Shown piece after piece: positions 7,800-15,131 of a stretch of 32,674 bases of DNA. Each line of letters opens with the position of its first letter. Positions within the stretch are counted from its first letter, which is position 1. The stretch lies in NCBI GenBank assembly GCA_032251315.1, contig JAVVEE010000023.1, positions 1-32,674 on the forward strand. Direction: 5' to 3'. The notes under the pieces are model-generated. The model did no database searches and was not told the origin of the DNA. It saw only the letters and a list, made by a program, of their open reading frames with translations. The position numbers and the translations under genes were made by a program. This DNA is from LH-M37 sp032251315 (GTDB lineage Bacteria > Pseudomonadota > Gammaproteobacteria > SZUA-229).

Positions 7800-7982
7800 A
7801 TGAAATGCAATATGGGAAAGGCAGACAGAATCGCAAGAGCCATCGTCGGTGCAGGCATAGTTGCCGGTGGGGTTTATTTCCAGTCCTGGTGGGGAGCCGT
7901 TGGCGTCATCCCGCTGTTCACCGCAGCCATCGGCTGGTGTCCCGCTTATGTCCCTTTCGATTTCTCCAGCGCTAAAAAATAA
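7800..7982 (+). CDS. Small DUF2892-family inner-membrane protein
   Basis: A 60-residue membrane protein with two short hydrophobic segments (about 12-28 and 34-48). It opens with KCNMGKADRIARAIVGAGI and has the GWCPAYVPF end of the DUF2892 family, which also forms the membrane part of YgaP rhodaneses. Cys3 and Cys47 flank the membrane region. AGGCGAG lies upstream at good spacing. The function of stand-alone members is not established. It is 78 nt past gloA and may be read from the same transcript. Confidence 0.82.
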   Translation: MKCNMGKADRIARAIVGAGIVAGGVYFQSWWGAVGVIPLFTAAIGWCPAYVPFDFSSAKK

Positions 7983-8173
7983 TTTTTAATAATGAAGCTG
8001 CATATTGCCGGGGATTACGCCATACCGTTTCCCGGCGGTATGCCAACTGCTGTATTGCCTGACTGACGACTGGAGCTGGGCTGCCATCTATAACCTTGTG
8101 GTACTGGCTAAGCTTAAAGTGGCTGGATAATAATTCCGGCCGGAAGAATAACAAAACTGAAAAATAAGCAGAC

Positions 8174-8199
8174 CAATAAATAAAGCATGATATTTATTG
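8174..8199 (-). terminator. AT-rich hairpin, possible old terminator
   Basis: The arms CAATAAATA (8174-8182) and TATTTATTG (8191-8199) pair perfectly across an 8-nt loop. It lies just beyond the stop codon of the gene fragment at 8226-8351, where a terminator of that lost gene would be. It is weak because the stem is AT-rich. Confidence 0.3.
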
Positions 8200-8225
8200 T
8201 GTGGCCTGTGATTTCCTACGCGAAG

Positions 8226-8351
8226 TTAGACCATATTACGCTTAATGCGGCGGTTCCAGTTATTTGAATAAATGCGGGTGTCGCCTTCATAGGCATCCAG
8301 ATAAAAACAGGTCTCATCACATCGCGTTTCTGTTGTCACTTCACTTGACAA
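8226..8351 (-). pseudogene. Possible C-terminal gene remnant (CocE/NonD-hydrolase-like end)
   Basis: The minus strand reads 41 codons ending CFYLDAYEGDTRIYSNNWNRRIKRNMV-stop when taken in two pieces (CFYLDAYEGDTRIY, then SNNWNRRIKRNMV). This has the composition of a true protein end. It recalls the terminal beta-strand and tail of CocE/NonD (X-Pro peptidase S15-like) hydrolases, where an EAYEGD...R.W...IPRD pattern is common. In-frame stops occur just upstream, so the body of the gene is gone or scrambled. The family suggestion comes from memory of the motif and is uncertain. Confidence 0.3.
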
Positions 8352-8900
8352 AAATCTCCGCCATCACAATCTATTTAATAACCACAACGACGTTATGGGC
8401 GTCGATATTCGACGGTCGTCAATCTCTGCCAACGTTTAGCTGTAGATTTCACGGCTGGTTCATAAAAGCACAAATCTGACCTGCCGGCTTTTCCGGCAAA
8501 TACACATAAACGCAGTACTCTGAGCCGCTTATTATTCCCGGCTGGGGGAGTCCCGAGCATGCACCCGGCACGACCAGCTCGAGCACATGACGGAACTTAG
8601 CGGACTGTAAAAGTGAACCCGGATAAAAACAGGACTCGTTTTCTTTCACATTTATGATATAAAACAAATTATTCTTAATGTTTTTCTATTACAGGTTTTT
8701 TAAGTTACTATAGTTATAATAAATAATAGTCTGCCTTAAAACAAAAATCTAAAATTCCTTAAATTAATCAAATGCTTGCTATTTTTCAATCATCATGCTG
8801 GCGGTAAATTCTGGAGCGGAGCTTTTCTCATTCCGGGTCTGACTTTTTGCAGGATGCTCAAATGATCAAATAAACAAGAATCAGAGGCTTTAGTACTATT

Positions 8901-10502
8901 ATGGGCACCCATTTATCCGTCACGAACATTGAGTATGAGCTGCCCGAGGGGGCGTCACTGGTATCCAGAACCGATTTGAAAGGCCGGATTATTTATGTCA
9001 ATAGCGCATTTATAGAGGCCAGTCACTTTTCCGAAACCGAGCTGCTCGGCAATGTCCATAGCATCATCCGCCACCCCGACATGCCGCCGGAGCTGTTTGC
9101 CGACCTCTGGTCCACACTCGCTGAGGGTCTTCCCTGGACCGGCATTATCAAAAATCAACGCCAGAACGGCGATCACTACTGGGTCAATGCAAACATCACT
9201 CCGGTGCGCAGAAAAGGCGTCACTATCGCATATATGTCCGCCAGCACCCGTCCCTCGCGCGAGCAGGTCTCGACAGCAGAGGAGGTCTATCGACGTTTCA
9301 AGGAGGGCAAGGCGGGCGATCTGGTCATCCACCATGGCGTGGCGGTGAGCAATAGCCCAATCAGCAGATTAATTTCCATCAGAAGGATCCCGATCAATCT
9401 ACGCATCCTGATCACCACCAGCCTTGGCGCTTTGCTGATGGCCGCTGTAGGGGCTTTCGGCTGGTGGGAAACCAGTGCTTTAGTGGAAGCCTCCGGCAAC
9501 CCGAGCATGATACCGACGTTGATCGCGGTCGCCGGTGGTGGCGGTGCGATTCTGTCGATACTGTTTGGTTATTTCATCTCCCGCACTATTTTACAGCCGC
9601 TCGACAAGGCACTGGAGGCTGCACACGCCATCGCGGGCGGAGATTTGTCCGTTCAGTTTGAAATGGGCGCCTGGGACGAAACCGGAAAACTGATGCGTGC
9701 GCTCAATCAGATGAACGCCAATATGATTGCTGTGGTCTCCGATATCAGCGCGAACGTGGACAGTATCGGGGCGGCGGCTGACGAAATCTCCAGCGGTAAT
9801 ATCAATCTTTCGAGCCGTACCGAATCACAGGCCGCCAGTCTGGAGGAGACCGCCACTTCGATGGAAGAGCTGACCAGTACGGTCAAACAGAATGCCGAGC
9901 ACGCTCGCCATACCAACCAGCTGGTGACCTCTACCGCCGAAATCGCCGAAACCGGCGGCGAGGTGGTCCACAAGGTCGTCGAGACTATGGCTTATATTAA
10001 AGAAAGTTCGGGCAAGATCGCCGACATCATCGGGGTCATCGACAACATCGCCTTCCAGACCAACATTCTGGCACTGAACGCTGCGGTAGAAGCTGCGCGC
10101 GCAGGTGAACAGGGTCGCGGCTTTGCCGTTGTCGCTTCTGAAGTACGCCATCTGGCACAGCGTAGCGCGAGTGCCGCCCGGGAAATCAAGACACTGATCA
10201 GCGATTCCGCAGAACAGGTCAATACCGGCAGCAAGCTGGTGGATGAGACCGGCAATTCCATGGGTGATATTGTCACTTCGGTGCAACTGGTTACCGAAAT
10301 CATGAGTGGCGTTGCCAAAGCGAGCCTGGAACAAAGCGCCGGCATTGAGCAGATCAATCTGGCAGTGGGACAGATGGACAGCATGACCCAGCAGAATGCA
10401 GCACTGGTGGAACAGGCGGCAGCCTCCGCTGTGAGCCTGCAGGAGCAGGCCGGCAAGCTTGCTCAGGCGGTGAGCGTGTTCCGCCCGGAATTTATGCATT
10501 AG
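8901..10502 (+). CDS. Methyl-accepting chemotaxis protein, Aer-like (PAS-HAMP-MCP)
   Basis: A chemoreceptor of 533 residues. The N-terminal PAS domain (about 18-118) has the Aer-type pattern DLKGRIIYVNSAF, IIRHPDMPPELFADLW and NGDHYWVNANITPV, which suggests FAD-based sensing of redox state or oxygen. Two membrane spans (about 168-188 and 204-228) are joined by a very short periplasmic loop, so sensing is cytoplasmic. HAMP (about 230-282) leads into the signalling domain, whose hairpin tip matches the conserved IAFQTNILALNAAVEAARAG (382-401). Glu/Gln pairs flanking the tip are candidate methylation sites. There is no CheB/CheR-tethering pentapeptide at the C-terminus. No che or flagellar gene is in the window, so it is an orphan receptor here. 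The ligand is inferred. Confidence 0.93.
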   Translation: MGTHLSVTNIEYELPEGASLVSRTDLKGRIIYVNSAFIEASHFSETELLGNVHSIIRHPDMPPELFADLWSTLAEGLPWTGIIKNQRQNGDHYWVNANITPVRRKGVTIAYMSASTRPSREQVSTAEEVYRRFKEGKAGDLVIHHGVAVSNSPISRLISIRRIPINLRILITTSLGALLMAAVGAFGWWETSALVEASGNPSMIPTLIAVAGGGGAILSILFGYFISRTILQPLDKALEAAHAIAGGDLSVQFEMGAWDETGKLMRALNQMNANMIAVVSDISANVDSIGAAADEISSGNINLSSRTESQAASLEETATSMEELTSTVKQNAEHARHTNQLVTSTAEIAETGGEVVHKVVETMAYIKESSGKIADIIGVIDNIAFQTNILALNAAVEAARAGEQGRGFAVVASEVRHLAQRSASAAREIKTLISDSAEQVNTGSKLVDETGNSMGDIVTSVQLVTEIMSGVAKASLEQSAGIEQINLAVGQMDSMTQQNAALVEQAAASAVSLQEQAGKLAQAVSVFRPEFMH

Positions 10503-10507
10503 CTACC

Positions 10508-10544
10508 CGCCCGATTAGGGGAGAGCCGCTTTACTAATCGGGCG
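10508..10544. terminator. Hairpin after the chemoreceptor gene
   Basis: Perfect 11-bp arms CGCCCGATTAG (10508-10518) and CTAATCGGGCG (10534-10544) flank a 15-nt loop, beginning 6 nt after the stop codon. There is no T-tract, so it may stabilise the mRNA end rather than act as an intrinsic terminator. Confidence 0.5.
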
Positions 10545-10600
10545 AGTATCAGCCATCAGCAACAGCCGCAGAGAGCGCCACATAAAAACGTCAATAAATA

Positions 10601-10606
10601 TATAAT
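10601..10606 (+). promoter_or_regulatory. Candidate -10 box of rnd, close to the start codon
   Basis: A perfect TATAAT ends 6 nt before the rnd ATG at 10613, placing the expected transcription start at or next to that A. No Shine-Dalgarno sequence precedes the ATG, which fits a leaderless mRNA. The -35 region is poor (CCACAT at 17-nt spacing). Confidence 0.4.
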
Positions 10607-10612
10607 GTCTTC

Positions 10613-11731
10613 ATGAAAACCATACTCATTGAAGATCCGCAGTCACTGCACGAACTTTGCAACCAGCTAATCACCGAACCTCTACTCGCTATTGATACCG
10701 AGTTTTTTCGGGAGACCACCTATTACCCCCATCTGGGATTAATCCAGATTGCCGGACCTGATCATATTGCCTGTGTTGATCCGCTGGCTTTTGATGCTCG
10801 CGATGAACTGCGGCGACTGTTTTTGAATCCTGAGATTATCAAGGTATTTCATTCCTGCTCGCAGGATATGGAGGTGCTGTATCAATATTTCGGTGAACTG
10901 CCCGCCCCCATTTTCGATACCCAAATTGCGGCAGCCATGCTCGGCAGTCAGGATCAGATCGGGTACGCCAATCTGGTGGCTGAAGAGTTTGAGGTGATGC
11001 TGGATAAATCACAGACCCGCACCAACTGGTTAAAACGCCCGCTCAGCGCGAAGCAGATTGAATATGCGGGTGACGATGTGCGTTATCTATTGCCGCTGCA
11101 TGAAAAATTAAACCTGGCCTTGCAGGAGAAAAACCGCGAAGGCTGGTCGCAGGAAGATTGCATTTTGCTGTGCGACAACAGCGAGCGTTTCGAGCCTGAT
11201 CTTGACAACTGCTGGTTGCGCGTTAAGGGCTACTTCAGGCTGAGCGACCGGCAACTGGCAGTATGCCGCTCAGTGGCGCGGTGGCGTGAATTGCAGGCGA
11301 TGGATAAGGATCTGAGCCGGCGCAGGATTATGTCCGATGAGCTGATAATAAAAATTGCCGCCACTCAGACCGTTGCAGGCAAGCTCAGCGGCCTCGATAG
11401 TTATACCGCCCGCCTGGGCTGTGCTGAAGTTGATACGCTGACGCAGGCCATTGAAACCGGCCTGCAAATTCCCGAGTCGGAGTGGCCGGTGATAAACCGG
11501 CAAAAACCTTCCGCCGAGGAAAAGCAGCAGCTCAGCCACCTGCTGGAACTGGTGCAGCATGAGGCCGACGCCCTCAGTATTCAGCCCAGTGTTTTATGCA
11601 CCCGAAAGGAGGTGGAGAAGCTGATGCATGGCGCTCGTGAGGGAAAATTATTCACCGGCTGGCGATTTGACTCCATCGGCAAGCAGCTGCTAACAGAGCT
11701 AGAAGATGCAGAATGCGCACCCTCACCCTGA
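10613..11731 (+). CDS. rnd: Ribonuclease D
   Basis: A 3'-to-5' exoribonuclease that trims tRNA and other small RNA 3' ends. The DEDDy catalytic core is complete: DTE at 28-30 (Asp28, Glu30), Asp85 in HSCSQDMEVL, and YAGDDVRYL with Tyr151 and Asp155. An HRDC domain follows (about 205-290: LSDRQLAVCRSVARWRELQA ... SDELIIKIA), then a second helical C-terminal region. At 372 residues it matches E. coli RNase D (375). The ATG at 10613 has no ribosome-binding site but a TATAAT box directly upstream. It is transcribed alone. Confidence 0.95.
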   Translation: MKTILIEDPQSLHELCNQLITEPLLAIDTEFFRETTYYPHLGLIQIAGPDHIACVDPLAFDARDELRRLFLNPEIIKVFHSCSQDMEVLYQYFGELPAPIFDTQIAAAMLGSQDQIGYANLVAEEFEVMLDKSQTRTNWLKRPLSAKQIEYAGDDVRYLLPLHEKLNLALQEKNREGWSQEDCILLCDNSERFEPDLDNCWLRVKGYFRLSDRQLAVCRSVARWRELQAMDKDLSRRRIMSDELIIKIAATQTVAGKLSGLDSYTARLGCAEVDTLTQAIETGLQIPESEWPVINRQKPSAEEKQQLSHLLELVQHEADALSIQPSVLCTRKEVEKLMHGAREGKLFTGWRFDSIGKQLLTELEDAECAPSP

Positions 11732-11840
11732 ACCGATTTTTAAGCACTATTTCATGCTGAAAGTAGGCGTTGATTAAGTTCCGGTTTGGATTAGAATAGA
11801 GTTGAATAACAATAAAAATCATTCACAAGAGGATTACTAT

Positions 11841-12296
11841 ATGTACAAAAGTATAAATTCCACTATCAAGTTGCTGATGCTACTCGCGCTAATCGGTACC
11901 GGCTCGACTGTTTTTGCGGAAAACTCCGTAGAATTTAATGATTATGTTATTCACTACAATGCATTCCGAAGCGATACGCTGTCACCGGAAATAGCTAAAA
12001 CTTATAATCTAACTCGCCGGAATAACCGTGCAATTGTCAATATCGCCGTACTCAAAAAGAAAGAAGGCACCACCGGCACAGCCATACCCGCAGATGTGGG
12101 CGGAAAGGTCAGCAATCTCACCGGTCAGATGAAGGGTGTCGAGTTTCGTCAGATCAAGGAGGGCGACGCTATCTACTATCTGGCTGAGGTGCAGTTCACC
12201 GAAGGCGAATATTTAAGGTTTGATATCGACGTGACGCCTGAAGGTGAAACCCGGTCGGCAAAATTGAAATTTGATAAACGTTTCTCCACGCAATAA
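11841..12296 (+). CDS. DUF4426-family periplasmic protein
   Basis: An exported protein of 151 residues. A signal peptide (about 1-27, hydrophobic LLMLLALIGTG, cleavage near VFAEN) is followed by a beta-rich domain. This domain shows the family pattern FNDYVIHYNAFRSDTLSP, AKTYNLTRRNNRAIVNIAV and YYLAEVQFTEGEYLRFDI. I chose the ATG at 11841 because AAGAGGA lies 7 nt upstream; the TTG at 11802 would add a polar extension before the signal peptide. The molecular function of DUF4426 is not known. It is a single gene that converges on the DUF3301 gene. Confidence 0.83.
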   Translation: MYKSINSTIKLLMLLALIGTGSTVFAENSVEFNDYVIHYNAFRSDTLSPEIAKTYNLTRRNNRAIVNIAVLKKKEGTTGTAIPADVGGKVSNLTGQMKGVEFRQIKEGDAIYYLAEVQFTEGEYLRFDIDVTPEGETRSAKLKFDKRFSTQ

Positions 12297-12312
12297 GTCT
12301 GCACATTTGCAG

Positions 12313-12338
12313 ATGGCACTCTGAATTCAGAGTGCCAT
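12313..12338. terminator. Perfect 26-nt palindrome between convergent genes
   Basis: A loopless perfect dyad centred on GAATTC (half-site ATGGCACTCTGAA) begins 17 nt after the DUF4426 stop and 31 nt before the DUF3301 stop on the other strand. Its position suits a bidirectional transcript-end hairpin, though neither side has a T-tract. Confidence 0.5.
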
Positions 12339-12368
12339 GAATAGCAGGGGTTATTGCAACAACCTCAT

Positions 12369-12680
12369 TTAGCCGGCCACATGTCGCGGATCCATACTGG
12401 TTTCCGCGACATTCCGCCCCAGCATAACGATGTATCCCTGGCACCGGGTATCCTGATCATCACTATAATCAAAACTGTATATTCGACACAGCCGGACACT
12501 GCCCGTAGAACCGCGTCCAAGCCAGACTCGCTGGCGCACGACGGTATCATCCAACAACTGTAACTGCGCGTTGCGACACAGCCGACGACAGCTAACCAGT
12601 GCCAGTTCATAGGTGCGCGTAGCATCCCACCAGTAAAAAGCAATTAGCGTTAACGCTGCGATTAATAATAGTTCCTGCAT
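12369..12680 (-). CDS. DUF3301-family small membrane-anchored protein
   Basis: A 103-residue protein with one N-terminal membrane span (about 4-18, LLLIAALTLIAFYWW). It is followed by a Cys/Arg-rich cytoplasmic domain with the family signature YELALVSCRRLCRNAQLQLL (29-48), LDDTVV, and a later FDYSDDQDTRCQGYIVMLG strand. The function of DUF3301 is unknown. The start at 12680 has no clear ribosome-binding site. The gene is divergent from fabA and convergent with the DUF4426 gene. Confidence 0.82.
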   Translation of the reverse strand: MQELLLIAALTLIAFYWWDATRTYELALVSCRRLCRNAQLQLLDDTVVRQRVWLGRGSTGSVRLCRIYSFDYSDDQDTRCQGYIVMLGRNVAETSMDPRHVAG

Positions 12681-12786
12681 AACTTTTTAAAAATTCCGGC
12701 AAAATTTTTGTGTAATACCATCATGCCCACTTTTCCTATAAAATGCCCGCTTATTTATAATCAGATGACCCACTGGCGGATTAACT

Positions 12787-13323
12787 ATGCTCGCAGACCC
12801 GAAAACTTCCACTCAACAAAATTCATATACCTACGAAGAGTTGCTGAAATGCAGTGAAGGCGAGCTTTTTGGACCGGGTAACGCGCAACTGCCCGCACCG
12901 AACATGCTGATGTTTGACCGCATTACCAATATTGCGACCGACGGTGGTGGCAACAACAAGGGCGAAATTCGGGCCGAACTGGATATCAAACCTGAGCTCT
13001 GGTTCTTCGATTGTCATTTCAAGGGTGATCCGGTCATGCCAGGTTGCCTGGGTCTGGACGCGATGTGGCAGTTAGTGGGTTTTTATCTGGGCTGGAGCGG
13101 TCACCCCGGTCGCGGGCGCGCACTGGGCGTCGGTGAGGTCAAATTCACTGGCCAGGTTCTGCCCACCGCCAACGAGGTCGTGTACCAGATTGACATCAAA
13201 CGCATTATTGCACGAGGCCTGACACTGGGTATTGCTGATGGCACCATGTCCGTCGATGGTCGTGTTATCTATACTGCGAAAAATTTACGTGTGGGCCTGT
13301 TCACCTCAACCGAAGACTTTTAG
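12787..13323 (+). CDS. fabA: 3-hydroxydecanoyl-ACP dehydratase/isomerase
   Basis: Dehydrates 3-hydroxyacyl-ACP and isomerises trans-2- to cis-3-decenoyl-ACP, the entry to anaerobic unsaturated fatty-acid synthesis. The 178-residue hot-dog protein has the active-site His77 in FFDCHFKGDPVMPG and Asp91 in LGLDAMWQL, the E. coli His70 and Asp84 offset by 7. A TATAAT at 12756-12761 lies 25 nt before the ATG. It is followed by fabB after only 9 nt, the standard fabAB operon. Confidence 0.97.
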   Translation: MLADPKTSTQQNSYTYEELLKCSEGELFGPGNAQLPAPNMLMFDRITNIATDGGGNNKGEIRAELDIKPELWFFDCHFKGDPVMPGCLGLDAMWQLVGFYLGWSGHPGRGRALGVGEVKFTGQVLPTANEVVYQIDIKRIIARGLTLGIADGTMSVDGRVIYTAKNLRVGLFTSTEDF

Positions 13324-13332
13324 GACTTACTC

Positions 13333-14550
13333 ATGAAACGCGTTGTTATTACCGGTTATGGCATTGTTTCCTGCCTGGGAAATGATAGACAAACTGTTCT
13401 CGAATCACTGCAGCAAGGTCGCTCCGGTATTAAATTTCAGGAAGCTTATAAAGAGATGGGCATGCGCAGCCAGGTTGCAGGCAGCGTTGACATCAACACC
13501 GATGATTTTATCGATCGAAAAGTCAAACGCTTCATGGGTGATGCCGCTGCATTCGCCTACATCTCCATGCAACAGGCAATTGATCATGCCGGTCTGGATG
13601 AGGCTCAGGTCTCCAATATTCGCACCGGCATTATCATGGGTTCCGGTGGCGCCTCCTCGGCGAATCAGGTTGAAGCGGCGGATATTCTGCGCAGCAAAGG
13701 CATTCGGCGCGTAGGTCCGTATATGGTACCGCGCACCATGTCGAGTACGGTTTCAGCCTGTCTGGCCACGCCCTTCCACATCAAAGGCGTGAACTATTCG
13801 ATCAGCTCGGCCTGCGCCACCAGCACCCACTGCATCGGCAACGCCTACGAACTAATTCAGATGGGCAAGCAGGATATTATTTTTGCCGGTGGTGGCGAAG
13901 AAGAGCACTGGAGCCTGAGCATGCTGTTTGATGCCATGGGGGCGTTATCATCCAAATATAACGAAACCCCGGAAAAAGCGTCGCGCACCTACGATGCCGA
14001 CCGTGATGGTTTTGTCATTGCCGGTGGCGGCGCGACGCTGGTGGTAGAAGAGCTCGAGCACGCGCTCAGCCGTGGCGCCAACATCCTCGCCGAAATTGTC
14101 GGTTATGGCGCAACCTCCGACGGTGTGGACATGGTCGCGCCCTCGGGCGAAGGCGCGGTGCGCTGCATGAAAATGGCACTGGACGGGATCGAGCAGCCGC
14201 TGGACTACATCAATACTCACGGCACCAGCACACCGGTAGGTGACACCAAAGAGCTGCAAGCCATACGCGAAACCTTTGGTGAAAAGATTCCGGCGATCAG
14301 CTCCAGCAAGTCGCTGGCCGGCCATTCGCTGGGCGCATCCGGCGCCCAGGAATCGATCTACAGCCTGCTGATGATGGAAAACAATTTCATCCAGGCCTCA
14401 GCCAACATCGAAACGCTGGACGAGCAGGCTGTCGGCATGCCCATTGTCACCCGGAGACAGGATAACGTAACGCTCAATACCGTCATGTCGAATAATTTCG
14501 GCTTTGGCGGCACTAATGCCTGCCTGGTTTTCCAGCGTTATCAGGATTAA
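13333..14550 (+). CDS. fabB: 3-oxoacyl-ACP synthase I (KAS I)
   Basis: Elongates the cis-unsaturated acyl chain supplied by FabA. It has 405 residues, close to E. coli FabB (406). The Cys-His-His triad of the thiolase fold is visible: Cys161 in SISSACATSTHC, a His in NTHGTSTPVGDT (about 296), and Lys plus His in SKSLAGHSLGASG (about 326-331). The C-terminal NNFGFGGTNACLVF glycine loop is also intact. AGGA lies in the 9-nt gap after fabA. A hairpin at 14556-14593 ends the operon. Confidence 0.97.
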   Translation: MKRVVITGYGIVSCLGNDRQTVLESLQQGRSGIKFQEAYKEMGMRSQVAGSVDINTDDFIDRKVKRFMGDAAAFAYISMQQAIDHAGLDEAQVSNIRTGIIMGSGGASSANQVEAADILRSKGIRRVGPYMVPRTMSSTVSACLATPFHIKGVNYSISSACATSTHCIGNAYELIQMGKQDIIFAGGGEEEHWSLSMLFDAMGALSSKYNETPEKASRTYDADRDGFVIAGGGATLVVEELEHALSRGANILAEIVGYGATSDGVDMVAPSGEGAVRCMKMALDGIEQPLDYINTHGTSTPVGDTKELQAIRETFGEKIPAISSSKSLAGHSLGASGAQESIYSLLMMENNFIQASANIETLDEQAVGMPIVTRRQDNVTLNTVMSNNFGFGGTNACLVFQRYQD

Positions 14551-14555
14551 GCCCT

Positions 14556-14593
14556 GACACCCTTTCTGAATTGTTCAGGGAAGGTGTCTTTTT
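14556..14593 (+). terminator. Rho-independent terminator of fabAB
   Basis: GACACCCTTTCTGA (14556-14569) pairs, with a few G-U pairs, with TCAGGGAAGGTGTC (14575-14588). It is followed by TTTTT (14589-14593), 6 nt after the fabB stop. Confidence 0.82.
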
Positions 14594-14651
14594 CAGCGCA
14601 GGTGCTACAATCTCCCTACCCGTTCTATCGTAATGAAATCATGGGGATAAC

Positions 14652-15131
14652 ATGAACAAACACATTACCCTGGCAACTTGTTGCCTATTGCTTATTTCCA
14701 CCCAGGCACTGGCTGACCGCCCCGCCATGAGTGAGCGCACCGAAATTTTCGAACCCGAAGAGGTGGACATCTCCACTTCATCTGATCACCGTCCTGCAGC
14801 GGAAGCGGTGAATGAAGCGGCTAGCTCGGAAGATAACACTGAAGTTGAAGCCGCGCCTAAAAAGGAACCCGTTATACGTGTTTATAACCACACGACAGAC
14901 ACTGAAGTAACGGGTGACGTTATCGAGTTGCAGCCTGAAGGCACACTGCCGGTTCAGGTGCTGGATTTCCCGCGCCGTGGCATGAACATGGAAAAAGTCA
15001 AAAATGAATTGGGCCAGCCGCTTGTGGTTTCACCCGCCGTTGGCACGCCACCAATTACCCGCTGGACTTACAATGACCGCATTGTTTATTTCGAATACTC
15101 CAGCGTTGTGCACGTGGTGGCGGCACCCTGA
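14652..15131 (+). CDS. Periplasmic protein with acidic linker and BamE/SmpA-like C-terminal segment
   Basis: A 159-residue exported protein. A signal peptide (about 1-21, cut near ALA-DR) is followed by an acidic, low-complexity linker (about 30-75, rich in Glu, Ala and Ser) and a C-terminal domain (about 85-159). That domain contains PRRGMNMEKVKNELGQP and TRWTYNDRIVYFEYSSVVHVV. The RGM-x4-V-x4-G-P layout followed by a W-x-Y strand resembles the SmpA/OmlA (BamE) fold, but there is no lipobox, so it is not BamE itself. I do not recognise an exact family. Its stop codon overlaps the presumed CTG start of the next gene, which implies coupled translation. Confidence 0.78.
   Translation: MNKHITLATCCLLLISTQALADRPAMSERTEIFEPEEVDISTSSDHRPAAEAVNEAASSEDNTEVEAAPKKEPVIRVYNHTTDTEVTGDVIELQPEGTLPVQVLDFPRRGMNMEKVKNELGQPLVVSPAVGTPPITRWTYNDRIVYFEYSSVVHVVAAP

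Larger units (their letters stand above)
7983..8900. other. AT-rich gap with gene debris and no intact gene
   Basis: About 0.9 kb without a convincing gene. On the minus strand, 8449-8667 is open for 72 codons (Cys-rich, with GSEYCVYVYLPEKPAGQ) but is unrecognised and has no clear ribosome site. A separate C-terminal-looking fragment is at 8226-8351. A minus-strand hairpin lies at 8174-8199 and a small one (TGCCGG/CCGGCA) at 8482-8498. 8640-8800 is strongly AT-rich and probably holds the promoter of the chemoreceptor gene, but I see no clear sigma-28 or sigma-54 site. Confidence 0.5.

Noticed and set aside
8264..8479. 71-codon plus-strand open frame in the 0.9-kb gap
   Set aside because: No motif, and opposite to the more protein-like minus-strand fragments.
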